Of a DNA stretch of 46,326 bases, positions 15,970 through 24,362 are shown piece after piece. The position numbers and the translations under genes were made by a program. How positions within the stretch are numbered: the first letter of the stretch is position 1; each line of letters opens with the position of its first letter. The stretch covers positions 1 to 46,326 of the forward strand of contig NZ_FOTS01000041.1 in the NCBI RefSeq assembly GCF_900114615.1, written 5' to 3'. The notes beneath the pieces are model-generated. The model ran no database searches. It was not told the origin of the DNA and saw only the letters and a list, made by a program, of their open reading frames with translations. The DNA comes from Pelosinus propionicus DSM 13327. GTDB taxonomy: Bacteria; Bacillota; Negativicutes; DSM-13327.

Positions 15970-17033
15970 GAGAAACAATGCGAAAGAAGACACAAGGGAA
16001 TCGAGATAAGGCTTGGAAGATTATGATGGTGCTTAGTATATTATTGCTCTGTATTATTGTGTTTTCTATATCTTGGGGGACCATAAGAGTTCCATGGGAA
16101 GATACCCTAGCAATTATTGGACAGCATGTGCCCATGATTAACGGATACTTCCCCTCTGTGAATGCCGAATTTCAGGCTGTAGTGTGGAATATTCGTATGC
16201 CCCGGGTACTTGTAGGGGTGCTAGTAGGAGCTGCATTAGGTGTATCGGGAGCTGTTATGCAGGGGGTATTTGGTAACCCTCTGGCTGATCCGGGAATTAT
16301 TGGCGTTTCCAGTGGAGCATCTTTTGGAGCTGTTACTGCCATTGCTCTTGGTCTTACGTCTTATAGTATATTTGTTATGCCGATGTTTGCATTAGCCGGA
16401 TCCCTTGCAGCAGTGAGCGCAACCGTTTTTTTATCTATGTCAAGAGGCAAAATTCCCGTGATGACTTTACTGCTGTCAGGAGTAGCTGTCAGTATGCTAA
16501 TGGGAGCTCTAACATCTGGAATTTTGACGTTGATGAATGAGTATCGAGTACGAGAATATTTATTTTGGGTAGTAGGAGGTCTGGACTATCGACGCTGGGA
16601 GCATGTTTACCTGGCAGTTGTTCCAATTCTCATCGGCCTGATTGTTTTATGCTTGCTGGCACGGCATTTGAATGTTCTTGTACTAGGAGAACAAGAGGCT
16701 CGATCCGTAGGGGTACCTGTAGTTGCATTGCGCCTGCTTTTATTATTTGTGGCTGCTGCTACTACGGCAATGGCGGTATGTGTGAGCGGTACCATTGGTT
16801 TTGTCGGTTTAATTGTACCTCATATTATGCGAATTATAGTGGGACCGGAGCATCGATGGCTGCTGCCAAGCAGTGCCTTAGCAGGTGCTTTGTTCTTAGT
16901 GTTCTGTGATACCTTAGGACGAATGATTTTTCCTCCTAATGAAATTCGTGTAGGTATTATGACGGCATTATTGGGAGCCCCTTACTTCTTATATCTGCTG
17001 CGTAAAACGCAACAGTCTGGAGGAATCTCATGA
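15966..17033 (+). CDS. btuC: BtuC-like ABC transporter permease
   Basis: An inner-membrane permease of the FecCD/BtuC family, 355 aa and about ten helices. Typical segments are WNIRMPRVLVGVLVGAALGVSGAVMQGVFGNPLADPGIIGVSSGA, interrupted here only by normal family variation, and GFVGLIVPHIMRIIVG with PPNEIRVGIMTALLGAPYFLYLL at the end. ATGA overlaps tie it to btuF before and btuD after. It forms the translocation pore for corrinoid import. Confidence 0.9.
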   Translation: MRETMRKKTQGNRDKAWKIMMVLSILLLCIIVFSISWGTIRVPWEDTLAIIGQHVPMINGYFPSVNAEFQAVVWNIRMPRVLVGVLVGAALGVSGAVMQGVFGNPLADPGIIGVSSGASFGAVTAIALGLTSYSIFVMPMFALAGSLAAVSATVFLSMSRGKIPVMTLLLSGVAVSMLMGALTSGILTLMNEYRVREYLFWVVGGLDYRRWEHVYLAVVPILIGLIVLCLLARHLNVLVLGEQEARSVGVPVVALRLLLLFVAAATTAMAVCVSGTIGFVGLIVPHIMRIIVGPEHRWLLPSSALAGALFLVFCDTLGRMIFPPNEIRVGIMTALLGAPYFLYLLRKTQQSGGIS

Positions 17034-18292
17034 CACAGGAAATCATAGCCGCCTGTAATACTAGTATTGTATTTGGTGAGAAGAAAATTTTAGAGAATAT
17101 TACCTGCAGCATAAGTGCTGGAGAATTTGTGGGGATTATTGGTCCTAATGGAGCAGGAAAAAGTACCTTGCTGCTTGCTTTGCGTGGGTTTGTGCCTTTA
17201 GCTGCAGGTGAGGTACTGTTAGCTGGTCGCCCCATTACAACTTTGTCTGATAAGGAACTGGCTCGTCAGGTTGCCTATATGCAGCAGGAAGTAAATGTAG
17301 GTTTTGGTTTTACTGCCTTAGAGGTGGTTTTAACTGGGCGCTATCCATATTTAAAATGGTGGCAGCATGAGCAGGCTGAAGATAAAGCAATAGCTCATCG
17401 ATATATGGAGTTTACAGGAGTAGAAGCATTAGCGGAAAAACCGGTCCATTTGATGTCAGGCGGTGAGAAACAGCGTGTTTTATTGGCCAAAGTTCTGGCA
17501 CAAGAAACGCCGCTTATTTTTTTAGATGAGCCTACAGCTAGCCTGGATTTAGTTTACCAGGAAGAAATATTTCGTTATTGTCAATTGATATCACAGCAAG
17601 GTAAAACGGTATTGATAGTAGCACATGATTTGAAATTGGCAGCTAAATTTTGCTCTCGGCTGCTGCTATTGGCAGAAAATACAATGATTGCGGATGGTCC
17701 TCCTGAGAAGGTGATAACCAAAGAAAATTTACAAGCTGCTTATGGTTTGCATGCTGCTGTATTTATGAATAAAGTAACTGGTAATCTAGATATCCACACC
17801 TACGCTGCTGATGATGATAATCCTAATAAAGATACGAAGGTTCATATTATTTGCGGCGGGGGATCGGGGGAAAAAATTATTCGTGTGCTTTATGAAAGGG
17901 GCTATCGGTTGACCCTTGGAGTAATACAGCCAGGTGATGCGGATGCTAATGCAGCAGAAGCATTTCATCTGTCTTGCCTGCTGGGGCAGCCTTTTTCAAG
18001 CATTGATGAACTGGCAGCTGAAGAAAATCGCAGAAAAATTAGTGCGGCCGATTGGGTGGTATTATCAGATTTAACCTATGGCGAACAAAATATTGACAAT
18101 TTACAAGCTGCTTTTACGGCTAAAAATTTAATTGTGATTGAGGATACACCCATTGAAAAGCGGGATTTTCTTGAGGGGAAAGCAATTGAATTATATACAA
18201 AATTAGTAAAAATGCCTCAAGTTGCTGTGATGACATTTCCACAGTTTATTACATCCCTGGAGAAAAATATGTTGCCAGCAGTTCATAGATGA
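17030..18292 (+). CDS. btuD: BtuD-like ABC ATPase with an extra C-terminal domain
   Basis: Residues 1-255 are a normal FepC/BtuD ATPase: Walker A GPNGAGKST near 38-46, signature LMSGGEKQRVLLAKVL, Walker B LIFLDEPTASLD, and H-loop VAHD. Residues about 265-420 form an added domain with a glycine-rich beginning (VHIICGGGSGEKIIRVLYER) and TLGVIQPGDADANAAEAF, looking like a small Rossmann-like nucleotide- or ligand-binding fold. Such extensions occur on some archaeal and clostridial corrinoid ATPases as far as I recall, but their function is not known to me. The other BtuD here (28105) lacks it. ATGA overlap with btuC. The frame after its stop remains open for 64 codons into a gene remnant. Confidence 0.85.
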   Translation: MTQEIIAACNTSIVFGEKKILENITCSISAGEFVGIIGPNGAGKSTLLLALRGFVPLAAGEVLLAGRPITTLSDKELARQVAYMQQEVNVGFGFTALEVVLTGRYPYLKWWQHEQAEDKAIAHRYMEFTGVEALAEKPVHLMSGGEKQRVLLAKVLAQETPLIFLDEPTASLDLVYQEEIFRYCQLISQQGKTVLIVAHDLKLAAKFCSRLLLLAENTMIADGPPEKVITKENLQAAYGLHAAVFMNKVTGNLDIHTYAADDDNPNKDTKVHIICGGGSGEKIIRVLYERGYRLTLGVIQPGDADANAAEAFHLSCLLGQPFSSIDELAAEENRRKISAADWVVLSDLTYGEQNIDNLQAAFTAKNLIVIEDTPIEKRDFLEGKAIELYTKLVKMPQVAVMTFPQFITSLEKNMLPAVHR

Positions 18293-18293
18293 C

Positions 18294-18487
18294 ATGATCT
18301 GCGATTTATCCTTTTCCTCTATTGTGGGACAAGAGGATACGAAGTTGACATTGAGGTTTTGCAGGCATCTCAACTCATTGGTGAGACTGGAGTCAACAGT
18401 TTAGTGATTGTCACTGAGCAAGATTTTATTAAGCTGTATGACTTGTTAGTAGAAAATAGTATTCACGTTGTAAATGGTATGAAATGA
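18294..18487 (+). pseudogene. Remnant of a Mg-chelatase-type (ChlI/BchI/BchD-like) ATPase gene
   Basis: From ATG 18294 the frame reads a short start followed by LSFSSIVGQEDTKLTL, which matches the conserved N-terminus of Mg-chelatase AAA subunits (PFSAIVGQExMKLALLLNAV). Homology stops after about 20 codons and this frame ends at TAG 18402-18404. A second frame then reads QASQLIGETGVNSLVIVTEQ and ends at TGA 18485-18487; it looks coding but was not identified. An internal deletion and frameshift would explain this. Genes of this type often accompany cobalt chelatase CobN near corrinoid transporters, so loss of such a gene is plausible. Based on motif memory only. Confidence 0.5.
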
Positions 18488-18505
18488 AGAAAGGATTGAT
18501 AATAA

Positions 18506-19153
18506 ATGGAATTTGTATCACAATGCATTAATTTATTCCATCAAGGTGGCCCAGTCATGTATGTGATTGCAGGGTGTTCTTTGGCTGTAGTGACAATTGC
18601 AGTGGAGAGGTATATTTATTTCCGGCAGATGTCTACAGATACCCAGCTGTTTATTAATAAGCTGCAGCCTTTATTAGAAAGAAAGAAAATTGGTGAGGCC
18701 CAGCAATTATGTGAAGATACGCCCGCCGTAATCGGACGTTTAGCAGCAGAAGGGTTAGAAGCGTACCAAAAGGAGAGCAACATAGAGGTGGTTATGGAAG
18801 GAGCAGCCGCTTTATCAGCAGCCAGATTAAGAGAATATTTGAATTATTTAAGTTTCATTGTGACCTTATCCCCTTTGCTAGGATTATTAGGAACTGTAAT
18901 TGGTATGATTAATTCCTTTAGTGTTTTCAATGTGAAAAATGGTCAGCCCATGGCTATCACTGGCGGAATTGGCGAAGCTTTAGTGGCAACCGCTACTGGT
19001 TTAATGGTTGCGATTATGGCGTTGGCTGCGCACACCTATTTTACTCATCGCTTAGATCAATTGGTTACGGATATGGAACAAGTCTATACTCTCATCATGA
19101 CTCGACTGGCAGGCAATAAAAGGGCTCGGAGGGAAAATCATGAAATTGCGTAG
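18506..19153 (+). CDS. exbB: ExbB-like proton channel (MotA/TolQ/ExbB family)
   Basis: An inner-membrane proton channel subunit that energises TonB. 215 aa, with an N-terminal helix (VMYVIAGCSLAVVTIAVERY), a cytoplasmic segment, and the two conserved C-terminal helices including LSPLLGLLGTVIGMINSF and GGIGEALVATATGLMVAIMALAAH. ATG 18506 follows AAAGGA. It overlaps exbD by 14 bases and starts an exbB-exbD-tonB cassette serving the BtuB-like receptor upstream. Confidence 0.92.
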   Translation: MEFVSQCINLFHQGGPVMYVIAGCSLAVVTIAVERYIYFRQMSTDTQLFINKLQPLLERKKIGEAQQLCEDTPAVIGRLAAEGLEAYQKESNIEVVMEGAAALSAARLREYLNYLSFIVTLSPLLGLLGTVIGMINSFSVFNVKNGQPMAITGGIGEALVATATGLMVAIMALAAHTYFTHRLDQLVTDMEQVYTLIMTRLAGNKRARRENHEIA

Positions 19154-19550
19154 CTTACGCATTGAGAAACAGCCGGAATTAATGATTATTCCCATGATTG
19201 ATATTATCTTTTTTTTATTAATATTTTTTATGATGAGTACCTTATATATGGTTGAGCAGCATACTATTCCTATCAATTTACCGCAGGCTGCAGCTGCACA
19301 GAAGGAGCTTTCTAAAAACATTAATATTACGATTCTACAAAATGGTAATATCATGTTTGATCAAGAAGAAATTCCTTTTCCCTTGCTTCAAAAACGAATT
19401 AGTATCCAACTGGCGAAACAACCAGAAAATATATTTGTTGTACGAGCAGATAAACAAGCAGAGTATGGTCAGGTAGTGGCAGTATTAGATGAGCTCAAAA
19501 TGTCAGGAGCACATAGGGTAGCTGTGGCTACTGATCGGAAAGGAAGATAG
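19140..19550 (+). CDS. exbD: ExbD-like biopolymer transport protein
   Basis: 136 aa, one N-terminal membrane helix with the conserved proton-carrying aspartate in IPMIDIIFFLLIFFMMSTLY, then a periplasmic domain ending FVVRADKQAEYGQVVAVLDELK, typical of ExbD/TolR. GGAGG just before ATG 19140 lies inside the end of exbB. It works with ExbB and TonB in energising outer-membrane transport. Confidence 0.93.
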   Translation: MKLRSLRIEKQPELMIIPMIDIIFFLLIFFMMSTLYMVEQHTIPINLPQAAAAQKELSKNINITILQNGNIMFDQEEIPFPLLQKRISIQLAKQPENIFVVRADKQAEYGQVVAVLDELKMSGAHRVAVATDRKGR

Positions 19551-19555
19551 AGCGT

Positions 19556-20290
19556 ATGACATACCGACCGCGTTGGCGTAAGGCCATCGGCATTTCTATA
19601 ATTTTTCATATACTATTTTTGGGTGTAATCTGTTGGTTGGCTGATAAGGCTATTACATCCATAGAAGAAGAGCCTTACATTGAATTAGAATTACTTACCG
19701 ATGCGTCTATAGAGGATTCAGGATTAGATGATCCATTACCCAATTCCCAAAGTGCACCTAGTGCTGCACCTGTCCAGACTATGCAAATCAGGGAGAAGAC
19801 AGCCGTTTCAACTGTTGCCGCTCAAGTAGTGGCCGTGGACAATGAGATGGAGATGGAAGCAGTTGAAGCAGTGACTTCATCTCAGTTTGCAAGTGGTAAT
19901 GAGTCTACTGGAATTTCTTCTACTGGCAGTGATGCAGTTGGGAATAATGGGAGCGGCAGCAGCGGCACTAATGCTGGTTCTAATGGTGGCGGAAATGGCG
20001 GACGAAAAGGTAAGGTTATTCGTCCTCAGATATTATCTAAAGTAGATCCTGATTATCCTGAAGGAGCGAAGGCAGCTGGCTTAACAGGCACCGTAAAGGT
20101 AAAAATTCAAATTTTAGCGAATGGATTACCTGGCGATGTATCCATTAGTGAGACATCAGGACATGATATATTGGATGCTGCAGTGGTAGCAGCCGTTCGA
20201 AAATGGAGATTTATACCAGCTAAGGATCCAGAGAGCGGTGCCAGTATTATGTGTTATACCAACATGCCAGTTACTTTTCGTTTTAAGTAG
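19556..20290 (+). CDS. tonB: TonB energy-transducing protein
   Basis: 244 aa. The N-terminus is a single membrane anchor (IGISIIFHILFLGVICWL). A low-complexity periplasmic spacer follows that is rich in Ser, Gly, Asn and Ala rather than the usual Pro/Lys. The C-terminal TonB domain runs from about 160 (PQILSKVDPDYPEGAKAAGL, GTVKVKIQILANG, AAVRKWRFIPA). It begins 6 bases after exbD and carries proton-motive energy to the BtuB-like receptor. The Gly/Ser spacer could be short for spanning a thick periplasm. Confidence 0.92.
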   Translation: MTYRPRWRKAIGISIIFHILFLGVICWLADKAITSIEEEPYIELELLTDASIEDSGLDDPLPNSQSAPSAAPVQTMQIREKTAVSTVAAQVVAVDNEMEMEAVEAVTSSQFASGNESTGISSTGSDAVGNNGSGSSGTNAGSNGGGNGGRKGKVIRPQILSKVDPDYPEGAKAAGLTGTVKVKIQILANGLPGDVSISETSGHDILDAAVVAAVRKWRFIPAKDPESGASIMCYTNMPVTFRFK

Positions 20291-20412
20291 GTAAAAATCG
20301 TAGAAAAGCAGGGCACTTATTGCAGTTTTAGAGAGAGTGCATTTTCAATTATTCGATTTGTGATATAGTATAAGTAAGAAGCTAGTTTGGATAATGTAGT
20401 AGGAGTTGAATC

Positions 20413-21180
20413 ATGAATTACCAATTTGTAGGAAAAGTAGTGATGATTACTGGCGGGACTTCTGGTATTGGTTTGGAAGCTGCTCGTCAATTGCTGGCCC
20501 AAGGGGCTAAGACAGCCTTAATTGGGCGTCAAGAGGAAAAAGGGCAGATGGCTTTATTAGAATTATCATCCTATGCTGATCGTGTATGTTTTATACAAGG
20601 TGATGTCAGTTCTGTGAGTCAATGCCAGGAAGTCGTAGAAAAAACGGCGGTCCAGTTTGGTGGTCTGGATATTGTTATCAATGCTGCTGGTACATATATG
20701 GAAAAAATCATTGGTGAAGTTACGGAAGATGAGTTTGATCATATCATGAATATCAATATAAAAGGTACCTATTTTATTTGTAAATCTGCTTTGCCTTATT
20801 TGCGTCAGAGGGGTGGTGGAGCTATTATTAATGTGTCTTCTGATGCAGGGATCAATGGTAATTGTTTATGTACTGCCTATTGCGCCTCAAAGGGAGCGGT
20901 AACGACTTTTACAAAGGCATTGTCCTTAGAAAGCATTCACTATAGTGTTCGTGCTAATTGCGTATGCCCTGGTGATGTGGATACACCTATGCTTAAGCAA
21001 CAATTAGCAGAGGCAAACAATCCAGAGGAATATTTACGAGACATGGCATCGATGTATCCAATAGGAAGAATTGCTAAAGTACACGAGGTGGCTCATGTAA
21101 TTTGCTTTCTGGCATCTGATCAGGCGTCCTTTGTTAATGGCGCAGTTTGGACAGTGGATGGAGGCTTAACTGCGTGTTAA
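20413..21180 (+). CDS. Short-chain dehydrogenase/reductase (SDR)
   Basis: A classical SDR of 255 aa: NAD(P)-binding TGGTSGIG at the N-terminus, the NAAG motif as VINAAGTY, catalytic Ser in INVSSDAG, YxxxK as YCASK, and a C-terminal CFLASDQASFVNGAVWTVDGG. Substrate cannot be told from sequence. It is separated from tonB by 122 bases and followed by a strong terminator, so it may be its own unit. No evident link to corrinoids beyond location. Confidence 0.85.
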   Translation: MNYQFVGKVVMITGGTSGIGLEAARQLLAQGAKTALIGRQEEKGQMALLELSSYADRVCFIQGDVSSVSQCQEVVEKTAVQFGGLDIVINAAGTYMEKIIGEVTEDEFDHIMNINIKGTYFICKSALPYLRQRGGGAIINVSSDAGINGNCLCTAYCASKGAVTTFTKALSLESIHYSVRANCVCPGDVDTPMLKQQLAEANNPEEYLRDMASMYPIGRIAKVHEVAHVICFLASDQASFVNGAVWTVDGGLTAC

Positions 21181-21196
21181 ATTAATGACAATGAAA

Positions 21197-21247
21197 AAAT
21201 AAAGCAAACCAACCAAAATAACTCTGGTTGGTTTGCTTTATTTTTTT
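21197..21247 (+). terminator. Terminator after the SDR gene
   Basis: A perfect stem, AAAGCAAACCAACC with GGTTGGTTTGCTTT, is flanked by A-rich and T-rich runs, so it can act in both directions. Confidence 0.88.
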
Positions 21248-21298
21248 AGGATATAAAGTGCTTTTGTGAGATGAAAGAATTGACAGGAAGTGATTTTT

Positions 21299-21329
21299 TT
21301 GACATACTTAGATAATGATAATCATTATC
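21299..21329 (+). promoter_or_regulatory. Promoter with perfect Fur box
   Basis: GATAATGATAATCATTATC at 21311-21329 equals the 19-bp classical Fur-box consensus. It lies between TTGACA (21299-21304) and the start of the kinase gene, over the likely -10 (CATTAT, 21323-21328, 18-base spacer). Iron-dependent repression of the downstream CheA-like/CheY-like pair is expected. Confidence 0.8.
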
Positions 21330-21379
21330 ATTATAAAAATAGTAAATAATCTATATATCAATAAACAGGGGGTAGATGG

Positions 21380-23296
21380 ATGACAATAAAAAAACGTCTC
21401 CGGATCATTTGTCTGGGTTTCAGTATTATGCCTTTAATGATTGTGTATTGGCTGGGGAAAAATGCAGGACTAGCAGGAAATAATGCTTTTGAGCATGCGG
21501 TGGCTCTTGCTTTAATGTCCTCTATCTTGTTAGGTTTATTTAGTTCTGGTGCAGTAAAATACTGGTTTTTAGGCAAGCAGTTAGAGAAAATTAAAGAGTT
21601 TTGCCTTGCTGTAAAAGATGGGTCTTATCATGTATTTTTACCAGTGCCAAATGAGTCTAGTGATATCGATGATGAAAATGAAATGGTAGAGTTAATGCGT
21701 ACCATGAATTGGATGGCTCATCATATAAAATTAAATGAGGAAAGTTTACAATCTCAAAAAGAAGAATTGGAGCAGGCATATACGAAGCAGCTAATCGTAC
21801 AAAAAAAACTGGAAAATCGTACAAAGCAATTAACAGAAGTGCTGCATAAAGTGCGAAATTTACTTGACCATGCAGGACAAGGATTTGTATCTTTTGGTCA
21901 AGAGTTAAAAGTAGCACCTGAATATAGTGCAGAATGTATTACGATATTTCAGAAGGAAATTGCCGAAGAGAGTATTGCCAAGCTATTATATCCGTTAGAT
22001 GAAAAACAAGAAGAATTTGTTACAAACGTATTGGAAAAAATATTTACAGTAGAAGATAATTTTTTAAGAGAAACATATTTTACGTTATTACCTAGTGAAA
22101 TAGCAATCGATTGCACTTATATTAAAATTGATTATAAGTTTATACATAAAGAGAGCCATAAGGAAATTATGCTGATTCTAACGGACGTTACGGAAGTACG
22201 AAAGATGGAAGAGCAGATTCAAGAAGAAAAAGATATATTATCAATGGTGGTAAAAGTAGTAACACAATATGAGGATTTTTCCGATGCTGTAGCGGGGTAT
22301 ACTGCTTTTTGTGAGGATGAATTGCCTGGTATCGTACAAGCAGATTGTCTAATTTCAGAAAAGTTGAGTACGATATTTCGTATCATACATACATGGAAAG
22401 GCACTTTTGCTCAACTCAATATGCAGAATATTGTAAAAGAATTGCATAATGTAGAAGGGGAACTGGCTGCGCTGCGTGAAGAAGAAGTCATTCCTGCAGC
22501 AGCCTTTATTGAATTGATTAGCGCCTATTCTTCCGAACGAATGGTGAGCTGGCTTACGGATGATACCAATATCTTAAAACGTATTTTGGGAGACGGTTTT
22601 TTAAGGCAGCATACTATGGTCAACATTGAAAAAGCAAAACTGCATCAACTGAAAGAAAAAATCAGACACTGGCCAGGATCATCTCAAAAGCAGGAAATTG
22701 CCTTAGGATTGGAGATGTTAACCTATCGGCCATTCCAAGATCTGCTGCGAGCATACCCAGAATATACGGTAAGCTTAGCAAAGCGATATGAAAAAGGGGT
22801 ACATCCTTTTGTTATTACAGGTGAGCAGGTTTTTGTTAATCCTGAAACCTATCATGATGCTGCGCAAACTTTTGTCCATCTGTTCCGTAATGCGGTGGCC
22901 CATGGGCTGGAAACGATGGAAGAGCGTTTGGATGCTGGAAAAGAAGAAAGCGGCAGAATTTCTTGCAAGGTACAACTTGCAGAAAATGATATTCTTGTGA
23001 TGATCAAAGATGATGGTTGTGGTATTGACACCGAGCGTTTAAAAAAAGTTGCTGTAGAAAGAAAAATATTAGATCGAAGAGCAGCTTTGTCCTTGTCCGA
23101 TGACGAAGCGATGCAGCTAATCTTTGCTGATGGATTTTCGAGTGCTTCCTGCGCTGATGACATATCTGGACGGGGTGTGGGGCTTTATGCAGTGCGTAGT
23201 GAAGTAGAAAAGCTTGGCGGAAAAATTGAAGTCCATAGTGAAATGGGAGTGGGAACCGAGTTTCGTTTAATAGTACCATTGCTGCATAGTATATAA
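21380..23296 (+). CDS. Membrane-bound CheA-like histidine kinase with Hpt domain
   Basis: A 638-aa signalling kinase. Two N-terminal helices (about 9-26 and 38-60) are followed by a HAMP-like/linker region, a coiled coil (about 118-155), a PAS-like segment (about 160-272) and an Hpt domain with probable phospho-acceptor His337 in RIIHTWKGTF. The HATPase has N-box FRNAVAHG (N504, H508), G1 DDGCGID (544-550) and G2 GRGVGLYAV (597-605). It is CheA-like in having Hpt upstream of the ATPase, but no CheW-like P5 domain follows. ATG 21380 follows AGGGGGTAG. It pairs with the CheY-like protein 27 bases downstream and lies behind a perfect Fur box. Ligand unknown. Confidence 0.82.
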   Translation: MTIKKRLRIICLGFSIMPLMIVYWLGKNAGLAGNNAFEHAVALALMSSILLGLFSSGAVKYWFLGKQLEKIKEFCLAVKDGSYHVFLPVPNESSDIDDENEMVELMRTMNWMAHHIKLNEESLQSQKEELEQAYTKQLIVQKKLENRTKQLTEVLHKVRNLLDHAGQGFVSFGQELKVAPEYSAECITIFQKEIAEESIAKLLYPLDEKQEEFVTNVLEKIFTVEDNFLRETYFTLLPSEIAIDCTYIKIDYKFIHKESHKEIMLILTDVTEVRKMEEQIQEEKDILSMVVKVVTQYEDFSDAVAGYTAFCEDELPGIVQADCLISEKLSTIFRIIHTWKGTFAQLNMQNIVKELHNVEGELAALREEEVIPAAAFIELISAYSSERMVSWLTDDTNILKRILGDGFLRQHTMVNIEKAKLHQLKEKIRHWPGSSQKQEIALGLEMLTYRPFQDLLRAYPEYTVSLAKRYEKGVHPFVITGEQVFVNPETYHDAAQTFVHLFRNAVAHGLETMEERLDAGKEESGRISCKVQLAENDILVMIKDDGCGIDTERLKKVAVERKILDRRAALSLSDDEAMQLIFADGFSSASCADDISGRGVGLYAVRSEVEKLGGKIEVHSEMGVGTEFRLIVPLLHSI

Positions 23297-23323
23297 AATG
23301 AGTAGATAAAAGGGGAGGATAAA

Positions 23324-23776
23324 ATGGCAAGAGTGTTAATTGTTGATGATGCTTTAATGATGAGGAAGACAATCAGAAAAATGATTGAGAATGCTGGGTA
23401 TATTGCCGAAGCTGAAGCTATAAATGGTGAACAGGCAATACAGATGTATAAAGAATATATGCCAGATATTGTTACTATGGACATTACAATGCCTGGAATT
23501 GACGGTATTGAAGCCTTAAGACATATCATGGCTTATGACAAAGATGCTAAAGTGATTATGGTTAGCGCATTAGGTCAGCAATATAAAGTGATGGAAGCGT
23601 TAGAGTGCGGTGCTAAAAGTTATATCTTAAAGCCGATTACTGCTGAGAATTTGATTGCCGTTATAAATCAAGTTCATGATAAGAGCAAAACCAATGCATT
23701 TACTAAGCCCGTATTTGAATGCGGTGAAGGAAGACATCAACAGTCTTGTGACATAATCGTGGGAAAAACGGTGTAG
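23324..23776 (+). CDS. CheY-like response regulator
   Basis: A single receiver domain with acidic pair D8-D9, phospho-acceptor D53 (TMDITMPGIDG), S81 (MVSALGQQ) and K103 (SYILKPI). It has a 30-residue tail after the domain containing a cysteine and histidines (FECGEGRHQQSCD), which is not part of normal CheY. 150 aa in total. Good ribosome site GGGGAGG. It lacks a DNA-binding domain, so output is by protein interaction. It is the expected partner of the kinase just upstream. Confidence 0.88.
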   Translation: MARVLIVDDALMMRKTIRKMIENAGYIAEAEAINGEQAIQMYKEYMPDIVTMDITMPGIDGIEALRHIMAYDKDAKVIMVSALGQQYKVMEALECGAKSYILKPITAENLIAVINQVHDKSKTNAFTKPVFECGEGRHQQSCDIIVGKTV

Positions 23777-23795
23777 AATATTAGTAAGTATGTTC

Positions 23796-23822
23796 TTGAC
23801 AATAAAATGTATTTATTATACT
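23796..23822 (+). promoter_or_regulatory. Probable promoter of riboswitch 5 transcript
   Basis: TTGACA at 23796-23801 and TATACT at 23817-23822 (15-base spacer), or TACTCT with 17, upstream of the fifth aptamer. Confidence 0.5.
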
Positions 23823-23853
23823 CTAAGTAAGAGTGGACAGCAAAATTTAATAT

Positions 23854-24066
23854 GGATGGTATAGGTGCCCTTTAGGGCTTAATAGGGAAGTCCGGTTAAA
23901 TTCCGGCGCGGTCCCGCCACTGTAATGAGGAGTAAACCCATAATTATGCCACTGAGATATAAATCTTGGGAAGGCTTGGGAGAGCGATGATTCAAAGTCA
24001 GGAGAACTGCCTATACAGCAATCACCGTTAAAACCTGCGAGAGATGGGGAGGAGATTCGTACAGTT
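23854..24066 (+). promoter_or_regulatory. Cobalamin riboswitch 5
   Basis: A complete B12 aptamer with GTATAGGTGCCC, TTAATAGGGAAG, GCGGTCCCGCCACTGTAA, TTGGGAAGG, AAGTCAGGAGAACTGCC and ACCTGCGAG. It is closest in sequence to riboswitch 4. It heads the operon cbiL, exported cbiK, btuFCD and the ABC-2 transporter. Confidence 0.93.
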
Positions 24067-24137
24067 ATACTGTTGTACATTACACACGATAATGACGTGT
24101 TTATATGATGGCAGGCGACTATAATTGTATTTATTAG

Positions 24138-24169
24138 AATCTTCCGTTATGAGTGACGGAAGATTTTTT
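24138..24169 (+). terminator. Riboswitch 5 expression-platform terminator
   Basis: AATCTTCCGT pairs with ACGGAAGATT across an 8-base loop, followed by further T. It stands about 190 bases before cbiL; nothing else was recognised in that gap. Confidence 0.88.
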
Positions 24170-24362
24170 GCGCTAGTAACGATGTTTATCCAGTAGAATT
24201 ATATTTGGAGTAACTCTTTCTTCGATAATTTTCTGATTTTTAAGAGTACTGGTCAAGAATACTGGATAATGGTAAAATTAAGAGTGCAAATTTTCGTTTT
24301 ACTCAGTTATCGTTATTGTACTTGTATATGTTGTACCACAAATTATAGTTAAGGAGGCCATT

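Noticed and set aside
18292-18487. TGA (selenocysteine) readthrough extending BtuD by 64 residues
   Set aside because: The BtuD extra domain seems complete, the start of the region matches a chelatase ATPase in a different frame, and no SECIS-like hairpin was identified right after the TGA.
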